The translations under genes and the position numbers were made by a program. Below, one piece after another: positions 8,701 to 16,957 of a stretch of DNA of 64,000 nt. The notes under the pieces were generated by a model. That model made no database searches. It worked only from the letters and a program-made list of their open reading frames with translations, and was not told the origin of the DNA. Position 1 is the first letter of the stretch; each line of letters begins with the position of its first letter. Origin of the DNA: JASHPR01 sp963729365 (lineage in GTDB: Bacteria; Actinomycetota; Actinomycetes; Streptosporangiales; Streptosporangiaceae); NCBI GenBank assembly GCA_963729365.1, contig CAVSNQ010000001.1, forward strand, positions 198,276 through 262,275, read 5' to 3'.

Positions 8701-9117
8701 ATGGGAAAGAACGTGGATCCTAGCGGCCAGTTGGACATGCAGCAGCTGCTGGCGGCGGCGCAGCAGATGCAAAGCCAGCTCCTGACCGCGCAGCAGGAGC
8801 TGGCCGACGCCGAGGTGGAAGGAAGCGCCGGCGGCGGGCTGGTGAAGGTGGTCGTCAACGGGCAGGGCGAGCTCGTGGATATCACGATCGGCGCGGGCGC
8901 GATCGATCCGGCTGACCTGGAGGAGTCGGCGCAGACCATTGCCGACCTGGTCCTCGCGGCGGTTCGCGATGCTTACGACGCCGCCGGCGACCTGCAGCAG
9001 GAGAAGATGGGGCCGTTCGCCGCCGGGATCGGCGGCGATCCGGGCGAGTCGGGCTTGCCGGGCTTCCCCGGGCTGCCCGGGATCGGCGGCCCGCCGGACC
9101 CGGCCGGCGGGCAGTGA
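8701..9117 (+). CDS. YbaB/EbfC family nucleoid-associated protein
   Basis: A 138-residue small DNA-binding protein. The N-terminal helix MQQLLAAAQQMQSQLLTAQQ and the central VEGSAGGGLVKVVVNGQGEL segment are the YbaB fold signature. The last 30 residues are a Gly/Pro-rich tail with GLPGFPGLPGIGGPP, common in actinobacterial versions. It sits between dnaX and recR, the conserved order across bacteria, and is thought to act with recombination mediators and chromosome structure. Confidence 0.93.
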   Translation: MGKNVDPSGQLDMQQLLAAAQQMQSQLLTAQQELADAEVEGSAGGGLVKVVVNGQGELVDITIGAGAIDPADLEESAQTIADLVLAAVRDAYDAAGDLQQEKMGPFAAGIGGDPGESGLPGFPGLPGIGGPPDPAGGQ

Positions 9118-9150
9118 AGGGGGACGAGGAGGCGGGCAGGGGGTACTGAG

Positions 9151-9750
9151 GTGTACGAAGGCGTCATCCAGGACCTCATCGACGAGCTCGGCCAGCTGCC
9201 GGGCGTCGGGCCGAAGGGCGCCCAGCGCATCGCCTTCCACCTGGTCTCCGCCGATCCTGCGGACGTGCGGCGCCTCGCCACGGCGCTGCTCGAAGTGCTC
9301 GAGCGGGTGAAGTTCTGCCGCACCTGCGGCAACGTCGCAGAAGAAGACGAGTGCCGCATCTGCAGGGACCCGCGCCGCGACCTCGCGGTGATCTGCGTTG
9401 TGGAGGAACCCAAGGACGTCGCGGCGATTGAGAAGATCCGCGAGTTCCGTGGCCGCTACCATGTCCTCGGCGGCGCGATCAGCCCGATCGACGGAATCGG
9501 GCCTGATGACCTGCGGATATCCCAGCTGATGACCCGGCTGTCCGACGGAGTGGTCACCGAGCTGATCCTGGCGACCGATCCCAATCTCGAGGGCGAGGCG
9601 ACCGCCGCGTACCTGGCCCGGCTGGTCAAGCCGATGGGGCTGCGGGTGACCAGGCCGGCCAGCGGCTTGCCGGTGGGCGGTGAGCTCGAGTACGCCGACG
9701 AGGTCACCCTCGGCCGCGCGTTCGAAGGACGGAGGCTGCTCGATGTCTAG
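9151..9750 (+). CDS. recR: Recombination mediator RecR
   Basis: 199 residues from a GTG start. A helix-hairpin-helix (LGQLPGVGPKGAQRIAFHL) is followed by a C4 zinc finger (Cys56, 59, 68, 71) and a TOPRIM domain (VVEEPKDVAAIEKI, LATDPNLEGEATA). The C-terminus ends near GRAFEGRRLLDV, as in other RecR proteins. It acts in the RecFOR pathway, loading RecA at gaps. The last codons overlap the start of the next gene by 8 bases. Confidence 0.96.
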   Translation: MYEGVIQDLIDELGQLPGVGPKGAQRIAFHLVSADPADVRRLATALLEVLERVKFCRTCGNVAEEDECRICRDPRRDLAVICVVEEPKDVAAIEKIREFRGRYHVLGGAISPIDGIGPDDLRISQLMTRLSDGVVTELILATDPNLEGEATAAYLARLVKPMGLRVTRPASGLPVGGELEYADEVTLGRAFEGRRLLDV

Positions 9751-10285
9751 TGCGCCGGCCGAGGACTGGCGGCCGATCGCCGACCGGATCGCCCGGCATG
9801 CCCAGGACTTCCTGGACGGCGTGACCGCGCTGGCCAGCGGGGAGGGCAAGGACGAGACGGTCCCGCTGCTTTTGCTCGAGGTCGCCCAGATCATGCTGGC
9901 CGGGGCCCAGCTCGGGGCGAGCAAAGACATCATCCTGCCGGGCAACTGGGAGCCCGACGTGGGCGCGGACCCCGATCTCGACCTGCTCAGGACCGGGCTC
10001 GCCGCGCGGCTGCAGGATTTCGACGAGTATGCCGAGCTCTTCGATCCCTACCGGGACACGAAGGCCACGCAGTTCCGGCTCTCTGATGATCTCGCCGCCG
10101 TGACCGCCGACCTGATTCACGGACTCAAGCACTACCAGGCCGGGCGCTGCGCCGAGGCGCTCTGGTGGTGGCAGTACTCGTATGTGAACCACTGGGGAAC
10201 GCACGGCGGCGCGGCGCTGCGAGCGCTGCACGCGGTGGTCGCGCACGCGCGGCTGGACGTCGCCGACGAGCCCGCCTCGGGCTGA
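9743..10285 (+). CDS. DUF5063 domain-containing protein
   Basis: 180 residues, acidic and largely helical; the start ATG overlaps the recR stop (ATGTCTAG). It has no membrane segment and no recognisable catalytic motif. The recR-adjacent position, length and the ALWWWQYSYVNHWGTHG segment match the DUF5063 proteins that follow recR in many actinobacteria. Function is unknown; coupled translation suggests co-regulation with recR. Confidence 0.75.
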   Translation: MSSAPAEDWRPIADRIARHAQDFLDGVTALASGEGKDETVPLLLLEVAQIMLAGAQLGASKDIILPGNWEPDVGADPDLDLLRTGLAARLQDFDEYAELFDPYRDTKATQFRLSDDLAAVTADLIHGLKHYQAGRCAEALWWWQYSYVNHWGTHGGAALRALHAVVAHARLDVADEPASG

Positions 10286-10386
10286 CCGCGGAAAACCGCG
10301 ACCGGCCGGCCCGGCCGCGATGGATACACTCGAGTCGGTCGGCGGGCGGAAGGCTGGATCAGGCGAGCGGGAGGAGCGGCCTGGCC

Positions 10387-11676
10387 GTGGCTCTTGTAGT
10401 GCAGAAGTACGGCGGATCCTCAGTCGCCGATGCGAGCGGCATCAAGCGCGTGGCCCAGCGCATCGTCGCGACGCACAAGGCCGGGCACTCGGTGGTCGTG
10501 GTCGTCTCGGCCATGGGCGACAGCACCGACCAGCTGCGCGACCTGGCCAACCAGGTGAGCCCGCTGCCGCCGGGCCGGGAACTCGACATGCTGCTGACCG
10601 CGGGCGAGCGCATCTCGATGGCGCTGCTCGCGATGGCCATCGCCAACCTGGGCCTGGAGGGACGGTCCTTCACCGGCTCTCAGGCCGGCGTCATCACCGA
10701 CTCCGCGCACGGCAAGGCCCGGATCATCGACGTGACGCCGGGCCGGATCCGCAGCGCGCTCGACGACGGCGCGATCCCGATCGTGGCCGGTTTCCAGGGC
10801 GTGTCCCAGGACACCAAGGACATCACCACGCTCGGCCGGGGAGCGTCCGACACGACGGCCGTGGCGCTCGCCGCCGCGCTCGGCGCCGACGTGTGCGAGA
10901 TCTACACCGACGTGGACGGCATCTTCACGGCCGACCCGAGGATCGTGCCCAGCGCGCGGCGCATCCCGCGGATCAGCTACGAGGAGATGCTGGAGATGGC
11001 GGCGTGCGGGGCGAAGGTCCTGATGCTGCGGTGCGTGGAGTACGCGCGGCGGTACTCGATCCCGATCCACGTCCGCTCCTCGTTCAGCAACAGGGACGGA
11101 ACGTGGGTCACCGGTACCGGCCGGGACACCGACGGTGATGCGGAGGGCGAGAAGATGGAGCAGGCGATCATCTCCGCGGTGACGGCGGACGGAGGCGAGG
11201 CGAAGATCACTGTCGTGGGCGTCCCGGACAAGGTCGGCGAGGCGGCCAGGATCTTCCGGGTCATCGCCGCGGCAGAGCTCAACATCGACATGATCGTGCA
11301 GAACGTGTCGGCCGCCGCGACCGGCCGCACCGACATCTCCTTCACGCTGCCGCGCGAGGATGGCCCTAGGGCCATGACGTCGCTGGGCCAGCTGAAGGAC
11401 GAGGTGGGTTTCCACTCGCTGCTCTATGACGACAGGATCGGCAAGATCTCGCTGATCGGCGCGGGGATGCGCTCGCACCCTGGGGTCAGCGCCACGTTCT
11501 TCGGCGCGCTGGCCGAGGCCGGAGTGAACATCGAGATGATCTCGACATCCGAGATCAGGATCTCGGTGGTCGTCGACGAGAACGATGTCACGGTGGCCGT
11601 CGCGGCCGCGCACCGGGCCTTTGACCTGGGATCGAGCGGGGAAGAAGCGGTCGTCTACGGCGGGACGGGCCGGTGA
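10387..11676 (+). CDS. lysC: Aspartate kinase
   Basis: A 429-residue enzyme that phosphorylates L-aspartate, the first step toward lysine, threonine, methionine and diaminopimelate. The signature KYGGSSV begins at Lys7, and GRGASDTTAVALAAAL lies in the kinase domain. Two ACT domains follow from about residue 260 (ITVVGVPDKVGEAARIF; ISLIGAGMRSHPGVSATFF) and carry feedback inhibition. The start is GTG 10387, behind GGGAGGAG. The stop overlaps the asd start (GTGA), so the two are coupled. A separate beta-subunit start is described in the next entry. Confidence 0.96.
   Translation: MALVVQKYGGSSVADASGIKRVAQRIVATHKAGHSVVVVVSAMGDSTDQLRDLANQVSPLPPGRELDMLLTAGERISMALLAMAIANLGLEGRSFTGSQAGVITDSAHGKARIIDVTPGRIRSALDDGAIPIVAGFQGVSQDTKDITTLGRGASDTTAVALAAALGADVCEIYTDVDGIFTADPRIVPSARRIPRISYEEMLEMAACGAKVLMLRCVEYARRYSIPIHVRSSFSNRDGTWVTGTGRDTDGDAEGEKMEQAIISAVTADGGEAKITVVGVPDKVGEAARIFRVIAAAELNIDMIVQNVSAAATGRTDISFTLPREDGPRAMTSLGQLKDEVGFHSLLYDDRIGKISLIGAGMRSHPGVSATFFGALAEAGVNIEMISTSEIRISVVVDENDVTVAVAAAHRAFDLGSSGEEAVVYGGTGR
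11155..11676 (+). CDS. Probable internally initiated aspartate kinase beta subunit
   Basis: An in-frame ATG at 11155 (codon 257 of lysC) is preceded by GGAGGGCGAGAAG, a strong ribosome-binding site 8-13 bases upstream. The resulting 173-residue protein would consist of the two ACT domains only. Corynebacterium and Bacillus lysC genes make a beta subunit in exactly this way, and the N-terminal MEQAIISAVTADGGEAKITV matches the corynebacterial beta start in character. Evidence is the ribosome-binding site plus family precedent. Confidence 0.65.
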   Translation: MEQAIISAVTADGGEAKITVVGVPDKVGEAARIFRVIAAAELNIDMIVQNVSAAATGRTDISFTLPREDGPRAMTSLGQLKDEVGFHSLLYDDRIGKISLIGAGMRSHPGVSATFFGALAEAGVNIEMISTSEIRISVVVDENDVTVAVAAAHRAFDLGSSGEEAVVYGGTGR

Positions 11677-12761
11677 GCCCGGTGCCCGGCCCGCCGGGCG
11701 ACCGTGGCCCGCGGCCCGGCCCGCCGGTGCTGGCCATCGTCGGCGCCACCGGAGCCGTCGGGACCGTGATGCTCGACGTCGTCTCCACCAGGGATGACGT
11801 GTGGGGCGAGATCAGGCTCGTGGCCTCGGCGCGCTCGGCAGGCAAGCGGCTGCGGGTCCGCGGCCGGGAAGTCGAGGTCGCCGAGCTCTCCCCGGAGGTC
11901 TTCGACGGCGTGGACCTCGCCATGTTCGACGTGCCCGACCAGGTTTCGGCGCAATGGGCGCCGGTCGCGGCCGCTCGCGGGGTCGTGGTCATCGACAAGT
12001 CCGGCGCGTTCCGCATGGACGACGAGGTTCCCCTGGTGGTGCCGGAGATCAACCCCGCGCAGGCCGCGATCAGGCCCAAGGGAATCATCGCCGTCCCGAA
12101 CTGCACGACGCTCTCGCTGATCGTGGCCGTGGCCGCGCTGCACCGCGCGTTCGGACTCCGCGAGATGGTGGTTTCGTCTTACCAGGCCGCTTCGGGAGCC
12201 GGGCAGGCCGGCACCGACACGCTCTACGCCCAGCTGGAGAAAGTGGCGGGCAGCCGGACGCTGGGCCAGCGGGCCGGCGACCTGCGCGGGGCGGTCGGCG
12301 ACTTCGGCCCGTTCCCGGCTCCGCTGGCCCTCAACGTGGTGCCCTGGGCGGGCTCGGTCAGGGACGCGGGCTGGTCCTCAGAGGAGCTGAAGATCCGCGA
12401 CGAGACCCGCAAGATCCTCGGCATGCCGCGCCTCAGGGTGTCGGCGACCTGCGTGCGGGTGCCGGTCATCACCGGGCACTCGGTCGCCGTGCACGCCATC
12501 TTCCGCCGTGAGGTGTCCCGCCGGGACGCGCAGCGGGTACTGAGCGGGGCACCCGGCGTGGTGCTCGCCGACGACCCGGAGAACGGCGAGTTTCCCACCC
12601 CGGCGGACGTCGTCGGAACCGACCCGACCTGGGTGGGCCGGGTGCGGCAGAGCATGGATGACCCCAAGGCGATCGAGTTCTTTGTCTGCGGCGACAACCT
12701 GCGCAAGGGCGCGGCACTGAACGCCGCGCAGATCGCGGAGATGCTCGTCGGCGAGCTGTGA
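11673..12761 (+). CDS. asd: Aspartate-semialdehyde dehydrogenase
   Basis: 362 residues. It reduces aspartyl phosphate to the semialdehyde with NADPH. The nucleotide motif GATGAVG is at residues 24-30, the catalytic Cys144 is in VPNCTTLSLI, and the acidic/His substrate region lies in VPVITGHSVAVHA. The GTG start overlaps the lysC stop. The Pro/Gly-rich first 18 residues are unusual and a slightly later start is possible. It forms one operon with lysC. Confidence 0.95.
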   Translation: MSPVPGPPGDRGPRPGPPVLAIVGATGAVGTVMLDVVSTRDDVWGEIRLVASARSAGKRLRVRGREVEVAELSPEVFDGVDLAMFDVPDQVSAQWAPVAAARGVVVIDKSGAFRMDDEVPLVVPEINPAQAAIRPKGIIAVPNCTTLSLIVAVAALHRAFGLREMVVSSYQAASGAGQAGTDTLYAQLEKVAGSRTLGQRAGDLRGAVGDFGPFPAPLALNVVPWAGSVRDAGWSSEELKIRDETRKILGMPRLRVSATCVRVPVITGHSVAVHAIFRREVSRRDAQRVLSGAPGVVLADDPENGEFPTPADVVGTDPTWVGRVRQSMDDPKAIEFFVCGDNLRKGAALNAAQIAEMLVGEL

Positions 12762-13130
12762 ATGTTCACCCTGGAGAAGGCGCGCGGCCTGCTGCCCGAG
12801 ATGCTCGAGCGGACCGATGCGCTGATATCGGTCCGCGCTGACCTCGTCGAGCTTCAGGCCGCGCTGGCCCGGGGCGTGTCACTGCCGCAGCTCGGCGGGC
12901 TTCCCGAGGCGAAAGGGCTCCAGGCGCGGCTGTCCGAGCTGCTCGGCTGGTTTCCGGAGAACGGCCTCGAGCTCAAGGGCATCGCGCCGCTGCTGCTCGA
13001 CTTCCCCGCCGAGATCGACGGCGAGCCGGTGCTGATCTGCTGGCTCGAAGGGGAGCGCGCGCTCGACTGGTATCACAAGCCGGAGCTCGGCTTCGCCGGC
13101 CGGCGCCCGATCCCGGCGTTCCTGGCCTAG
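12762..13130 (+). CDS. DUF2203 family protein
   Basis: 122 residues starting directly after the asd stop. It begins MFTLEKARGLLPEM, the usual opening of DUF2203 proteins, and continues with a helical pair and FPAEIDGEPVLICWLEGE near residue 85, ending with a GFAGRRPI segment. It has no membrane helix and the function is unknown. The family recurs as a small cytosolic protein in actinobacteria and other lineages. Confidence 0.75.
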   Translation: MFTLEKARGLLPEMLERTDALISVRADLVELQAALARGVSLPQLGGLPEAKGLQARLSELLGWFPENGLELKGIAPLLLDFPAEIDGEPVLICWLEGERALDWYHKPELGFAGRRPIPAFLA

Positions 13131-13210
13131 CCGGAAACCGTCTGCAGGCCGCTGGCCGCGCCGAGCGCCGGCCTCGGAGGCCGATCGCGATGCCGGCCAG
13201 GCTGGCCACT

Positions 13211-13244
13211 TGCTAAGGCTAAACTTATCAGGTTAGCCTTAGCA
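13211..13244. promoter_or_regulatory. Perfect inverted repeat abutting the marR start codon
   Basis: TGCTAAGGCTAA (13211-13222) and TTAGCCTTAGCA (13233-13244) are perfect 12-bp inverted arms separated by 10 bases. The right arm ends one base before the ATG at 13246. The AT-rich dyad in GC-rich DNA, directly before a MarR gene, is the likely operator for autoregulation. Confidence 0.8.
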
Positions 13245-13245
13245 T

Positions 13246-13683
13246 ATGTCTCAGGCTCCGGATGTCAGCGAGGTCGCAGGGGCGCTGCGGGTCAGCATCG
13301 GCCTGCTCCTTCGGAGAATGCGCCAGGCGCGGGTCGAAGGCGAGCTCACGCTGCCCGAGAGCTCGGCCCTGGCCCGGCTGGACCGCGGCGGCCCGGCCAC
13401 GGCAAGCGCGCTGGCCCGGCTGGAGCAGATCAGCCCGCAGTCCATGGGGGTGACGCTCGGCACGCTTGAGGCGAAGGGACTCATCGAGCGGCGTGCCGAC
13501 CCCGGGGACGGCAGGCGGGTCGTGCTATCGGTCACCGAGGCCGGGCTGCGGCTGCTGCGCGGCAAGCGGAACGCCCGCGCCGAGCAGCTGGCCAAGGCCC
13601 TCTCGGCCGGCTTCACGCCCTCGGAGCTCCAGGTCCTGGCGGCGGCCGCGCCGCTGCTCGAGCGGCTGGCTCAGACCATCTGA
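13246..13683 (+). CDS. MarR-family transcriptional regulator
   Basis: 145 residues with a winged helix-turn-helix around residues 45-100 (TLPESSALARLDRGG, ALARLEQISPQSMGVTLGTL, LIERRADPGDGRRVVLSVT), the usual MarR pattern with wing residues DPGDGRR. It is followed with a TGATG overlap by an MFS exporter gene. The standard reading is a repressor of its own operon, relieved by a small molecule exported by the transporter. The dyad immediately upstream is its probable binding site. Confidence 0.9.
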   Translation: MSQAPDVSEVAGALRVSIGLLLRRMRQARVEGELTLPESSALARLDRGGPATASALARLEQISPQSMGVTLGTLEAKGLIERRADPGDGRRVVLSVTEAGLRLLRGKRNARAEQLAKALSAGFTPSELQVLAAAAPLLERLAQTI

Positions 13684-15416
13684 TGCCGGAGACCGGGCAG
13701 AACCGGGACGACCACTACAAGTGGGTGGCCCTGGCCAACACGACCGCGGCCGTGTTCATGTCGGTGCTCGACGGATCGATCGTCATCATCGCGCTGCCCG
13801 CGATCTTCCGCGGCATCGGCCTGGATCCGCTGGCGCCGGGCAACATCGGCTACCTGCTGTGGATGATCATGGGCTACCGGCTCGTCCAGGCCGTCCTCGT
13901 CGTGACCGTCGGCCGCCTGGGCGACATGTTCGGCCGGGTCAAGATCTACAACGCGGGCTTCGCGGTGTTCACCATCGCCTCGATGCTGCTCTCGTTCGAC
14001 CCGTTCCGCGGCGCTCAAGGCGCGCTCTGGCTGATCGGCTGGCGGTTGCTCCAGGCCGTCGGCGGGTCCATGCTCCAGGCCAACTCGGCCGCGATCCTGA
14101 CCGACGCGTTCCCGGCCGACCAGCGCGGCTTCGCGCTCGGCCTCAACCAGGTGGCCGGCCTGTCCGGCATGTTCATCGGCCTGGTGGCCGGGGGCCTGCT
14201 GGCCGCCTGGGACTGGCGGGCGGTGTTCTGGGTCAACGTGCCGGTCGGGGTGTACGGGACGGTGTGGGCCTACCGCAAGCTCCGCGACACCGGTGTCCGG
14301 CACCGCGGCCGGATCGACTGGTGGGGCAACATCACGTTCGCCGTCGGGCTGAGCGCGATCTTGATTGCCGTCACCTACGGCATCCAGCCGTACGGCGGGC
14401 ACTTGATGGGCTGGACGAGTCCATGGGTGCTCGCCGGGCTGGTCGGTGGCGTTGCGTTCCTGGTGGTATTCGGGATTATCGAGACCAAGATCGCCGACCC
14501 CATGTTTCAGGTCAGCCTGTTCCGGATCAGGGCCTTCACGGCCGGCAACGTGGCGGGCCTCGCCGTGGCCGTGGCCCGGGGCGGCCTGCAGTTCATGCTC
14601 ATCATCTGGCTGCAGGGAATCTGGCTGCCGCTGCACGGCTACAGCTACAGCGAGACGCCGCTATGGGCCGGCATCTTCCTGCTGCCCCTCACCGCCGGCT
14701 TTCTCATCTCGGGCCCGTCGTCGGGCTTGCTTTCCGACCGCTTCGGCACCCGGGGCATTGCCACCGCCGGGATGGTGGTGTTCGGCGGCAGCTTCATCGG
14801 GCTGATGGCGCTGCCGGTCGACTTCCCGTACTGGGCTTTCGCCCTGCTCATCGCCGCGAACGGGATCGGCAGCGGCATGTTCGCCGCCCCGAACTCGTCG
14901 TCGATCATGAGCAGCGTCCCGGCCCGGTACCGGGGGGTGGCCTCGGGAATGCGTGCGACCTTCCAGAACTCGGGCACGGCGCTGTCGATCGGGGTGTTCT
15001 TCTCGCTCATGATCGTCGGTCTGGCGAGCAGCCTGCCGACCACGCTGACCAGCGGGCTGCAGCGCCAGGGCGTGCCGTACGGCATCGCCCATCACGTGGC
15101 CACCCTGCCGCCGGTGTCGTCGCTGTTCGCGGCGATCCTCGGGGTGAACCCGCTGCGCCACCTGCTGGCGGCCAGCCGGGTGCTGGCCTCCCTTCCGGCC
15201 GCGGCTCAGCAGATGATCACCGGCCGGGCGTTCTTCCCTGACCTGATCTCGGAAGCGTTTCACCAGGGCCTGGTGGTGGTGTTCGCGGCGGCGGCCGGCC
15301 TGGCCGGGCTGGCGGCGATCGCGTCGCTGCTGCGCGGCGGCCGTTACGTTGACCCCGGGGCCCCGGACGAGGCGCCGAAGCCAGCGGCCGAGCCGCTACC
15401 TCGAGGCCGAGGCTGA
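13683..15416 (+). CDS. MFS drug:H+ antiporter, DHA2 (EmrB/QacA) type
   Basis: 577 residues with about 14 predicted membrane helices. The first helix reads ALANTTAAVFMSVLDGSIVIIALP (motif D1 type). The loop after helix 2 has GRLGDMFGRVKIYNAG (motif A), and the helix 5 region has LGLNQVAGLSGMFIGLVAGG (motif C). It is coupled to the upstream marR gene and probably pumps out a hydrophobic drug or metabolite. The substrate cannot be told from sequence. Confidence 0.92.
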   Translation: MPETGQNRDDHYKWVALANTTAAVFMSVLDGSIVIIALPAIFRGIGLDPLAPGNIGYLLWMIMGYRLVQAVLVVTVGRLGDMFGRVKIYNAGFAVFTIASMLLSFDPFRGAQGALWLIGWRLLQAVGGSMLQANSAAILTDAFPADQRGFALGLNQVAGLSGMFIGLVAGGLLAAWDWRAVFWVNVPVGVYGTVWAYRKLRDTGVRHRGRIDWWGNITFAVGLSAILIAVTYGIQPYGGHLMGWTSPWVLAGLVGGVAFLVVFGIIETKIADPMFQVSLFRIRAFTAGNVAGLAVAVARGGLQFMLIIWLQGIWLPLHGYSYSETPLWAGIFLLPLTAGFLISGPSSGLLSDRFGTRGIATAGMVVFGGSFIGLMALPVDFPYWAFALLIAANGIGSGMFAAPNSSSIMSSVPARYRGVASGMRATFQNSGTALSIGVFFSLMIVGLASSLPTTLTSGLQRQGVPYGIAHHVATLPPVSSLFAAILGVNPLRHLLAASRVLASLPAAAQQMITGRAFFPDLISEAFHQGLVVVFAAAAGLAGLAAIASLLRGGRYVDPGAPDEAPKPAAEPLPRGRG

Positions 15417-15532
15417 CGCCGCGGTCCGGTCGCGGCCGGCCCGTGTCCGGCGCAGGCGGGGTGCCGCGGCCCGGGGGCAGCGCATGCCCCTACAGTGACA
15501 TAGAGGTTGATCGCCAGAGAGAGGCCCCGCCC

Positions 15533-16357
15533 GTGGCAGGCAAGTGGTACCAGGGGGTTGTCCCGCAGGACGGGACGGCACTCAAGGACATTGACACCAC
15601 CGTCGCGCACCCGGCCCGCGTGTACGACTACTGGCTCGGCGGCAAGGACAACTTCGCCGTCGACCGGGAGGCCGCCGAGGAGGTGCTCCGGGCCCGGCCC
15701 GCCATCCGGCTCAACGTCCGCGCCAACCGCGCGTTCCTGGCCAGGTCGGTGCGCTATCTCGCGGGCGAGGCGGGCGTGCGCCAGTTCCTCGACATCGGCA
15801 CGGGGATACCCAGCGCGAACAACACCCACGAAGTCGCCCAGTCCGTCACGCCCGACGCCCGGGTGGTCTATGTCGATAATGACCCTATTGTGCTGGCCCA
15901 TGCGCGGGCCCTGCTGACCAGCGCCCCCGGCCTGACCGCCTATATCGACGCGGATCTGCGCGACACCGGCGCGATCCTCGCCGACGCCGCGCGGACGCTG
16001 GATTTCACTCAGCCGGTAGCGGTGATGCTGGTCGCGGTCCTGCATCTCATCCCGGACGAGGACGACCCGTGGAGCATCGTCGCCGACCTGATGCGCGCCG
16101 TCCCGTCCGGCAGTTACCTGGTCATCACGCATCCGGCCAGCGACGTCGAGGCCCCGAGCGCCGCGCAGGCCGCCGACCGCTACAACGAGCGAGTGGCATC
16201 GCCGATGAGGCGGCGCGGCTGGGACGAAATTTTCCGTTTCTTCGCTGGCCTGGGCATCGTCGAGCCGGGCATCGTCCAGCTGCATCGGTGGCGGCCGGCC
16301 GCTGGCGAGCCGGCTGCGCCGTCGTCCGGTTACGGCGCCGTGGCCCGCAAGCCGTAG
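15533..16357 (+). CDS. SAM-dependent methyltransferase, Methyltransf_19 (DUF574) family
   Basis: 274 residues. Features typical of this actinobacteria-enriched family are DTTVAHPARVYDYWLGGKDNF near residue 21, the SAM motif FLDIGTGIPS near residue 85, and ARVVYVDNDPIVLAHARALL near residue 108. GTG 15533 is taken as the start because family homology begins a few residues later. Substrates are largely unknown. Many paralogues occur per genome in filamentous actinomycetes, which supports the host assignment. Confidence 0.88.
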   Translation: MAGKWYQGVVPQDGTALKDIDTTVAHPARVYDYWLGGKDNFAVDREAAEEVLRARPAIRLNVRANRAFLARSVRYLAGEAGVRQFLDIGTGIPSANNTHEVAQSVTPDARVVYVDNDPIVLAHARALLTSAPGLTAYIDADLRDTGAILADAARTLDFTQPVAVMLVAVLHLIPDEDDPWSIVADLMRAVPSGSYLVITHPASDVEAPSAAQAADRYNERVASPMRRRGWDEIFRFFAGLGIVEPGIVQLHRWRPAAGEPAAPSSGYGAVARKP

Positions 16358-16380
16358 GACGCGGCGCTGGCCTGGGGCCA

Positions 16381-16722
16381 TCACGTGAAATTGCGGTAAA
16401 CCGCGGCCGTAAAGGCCACCAGAGCGCCGAACCCGGCCAGGAAACCTGCCGCAATGCCGATCAGCAGGCCGATACCCAGATCACGGTGGCCTTTCGCCCG
16501 CGCGCGGCGGTAACCCATCACGGAGCCGACCGCGACCAGCAGCAAGGCCACCCAGAACCCGGCGTCACCGGGGGCGGGCAGCTGGACCGCGACCGTGAGG
16601 ACGAAAGCCAGCCCAACGACCCCGAGCAGGACGCCGAGCACGATGCCCCGCCCGAGCAGGCCGCCGCGCACCTGGCGCCCGGCCGGCGGCCGGGGCTGGC
16701 CGGAGTCGGGCAGACCGGTCAC
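16381..16722 (-). CDS. Small integral membrane protein
   Basis: 113 residues from GTG 16722, preceded by AAGGAG at a good distance; longer starts lack such a site. A Pro/Arg-rich N-terminus of about 25 residues is followed by three hydrophobic helices (GIVLGVLLGVVGLAFVLTVAV; FWVALLLVAVGSVMG; GIGLLIGIAAGFLAGFGALV). I do not recognise the family. It is convergent with the methyltransferase gene and has no operon partner. Confidence 0.6.
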   Translation of the reverse strand: MTGLPDSGQPRPPAGRQVRGGLLGRGIVLGVLLGVVGLAFVLTVAVQLPAPGDAGFWVALLLVAVGSVMGYRRARAKGHRDLGIGLLIGIAAGFLAGFGALVAFTAAVYRNFT

Positions 16723-16957
16723 ACGGCGCTCCTTCGGCCAGCTTGCCTTCAGCCAGCTCGCTGGCCCGCACGTTAGCTGGCCGCTAGCCGAGCGCGCAAG
16801 CGGCACCGGCCGTGACGGACCCGGCACTAGGCCATGGGCGCCCGAGCTGCCGCACTCGGCGGGCCGCGGTGCCTGAAGCGGGCCAGGCTAGGATCTCGTC
16901 AGTTCAGGGTGGGGAAGCTGGCGCCGGCAGGACCATGAACCCGGAAAGGTGGCCGTT

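Noticed and set aside
10420..11613. 397-codon minus-strand open frame
   Set aside because: Antisense to lysC and rich in Arg/Asp/His without any domain pattern.
13211..13244. IdeR/DtxR iron box
   Set aside because: Arm sequence is partly similar, but the 10-base spacer and arm order do not match the 19-bp iron-box consensus.
13671..14636. 321-codon minus-strand open frame
   Set aside because: Antisense to the DHA2 transporter; composition is dominated by Asp/His/Glu/Pro from codon mirroring.
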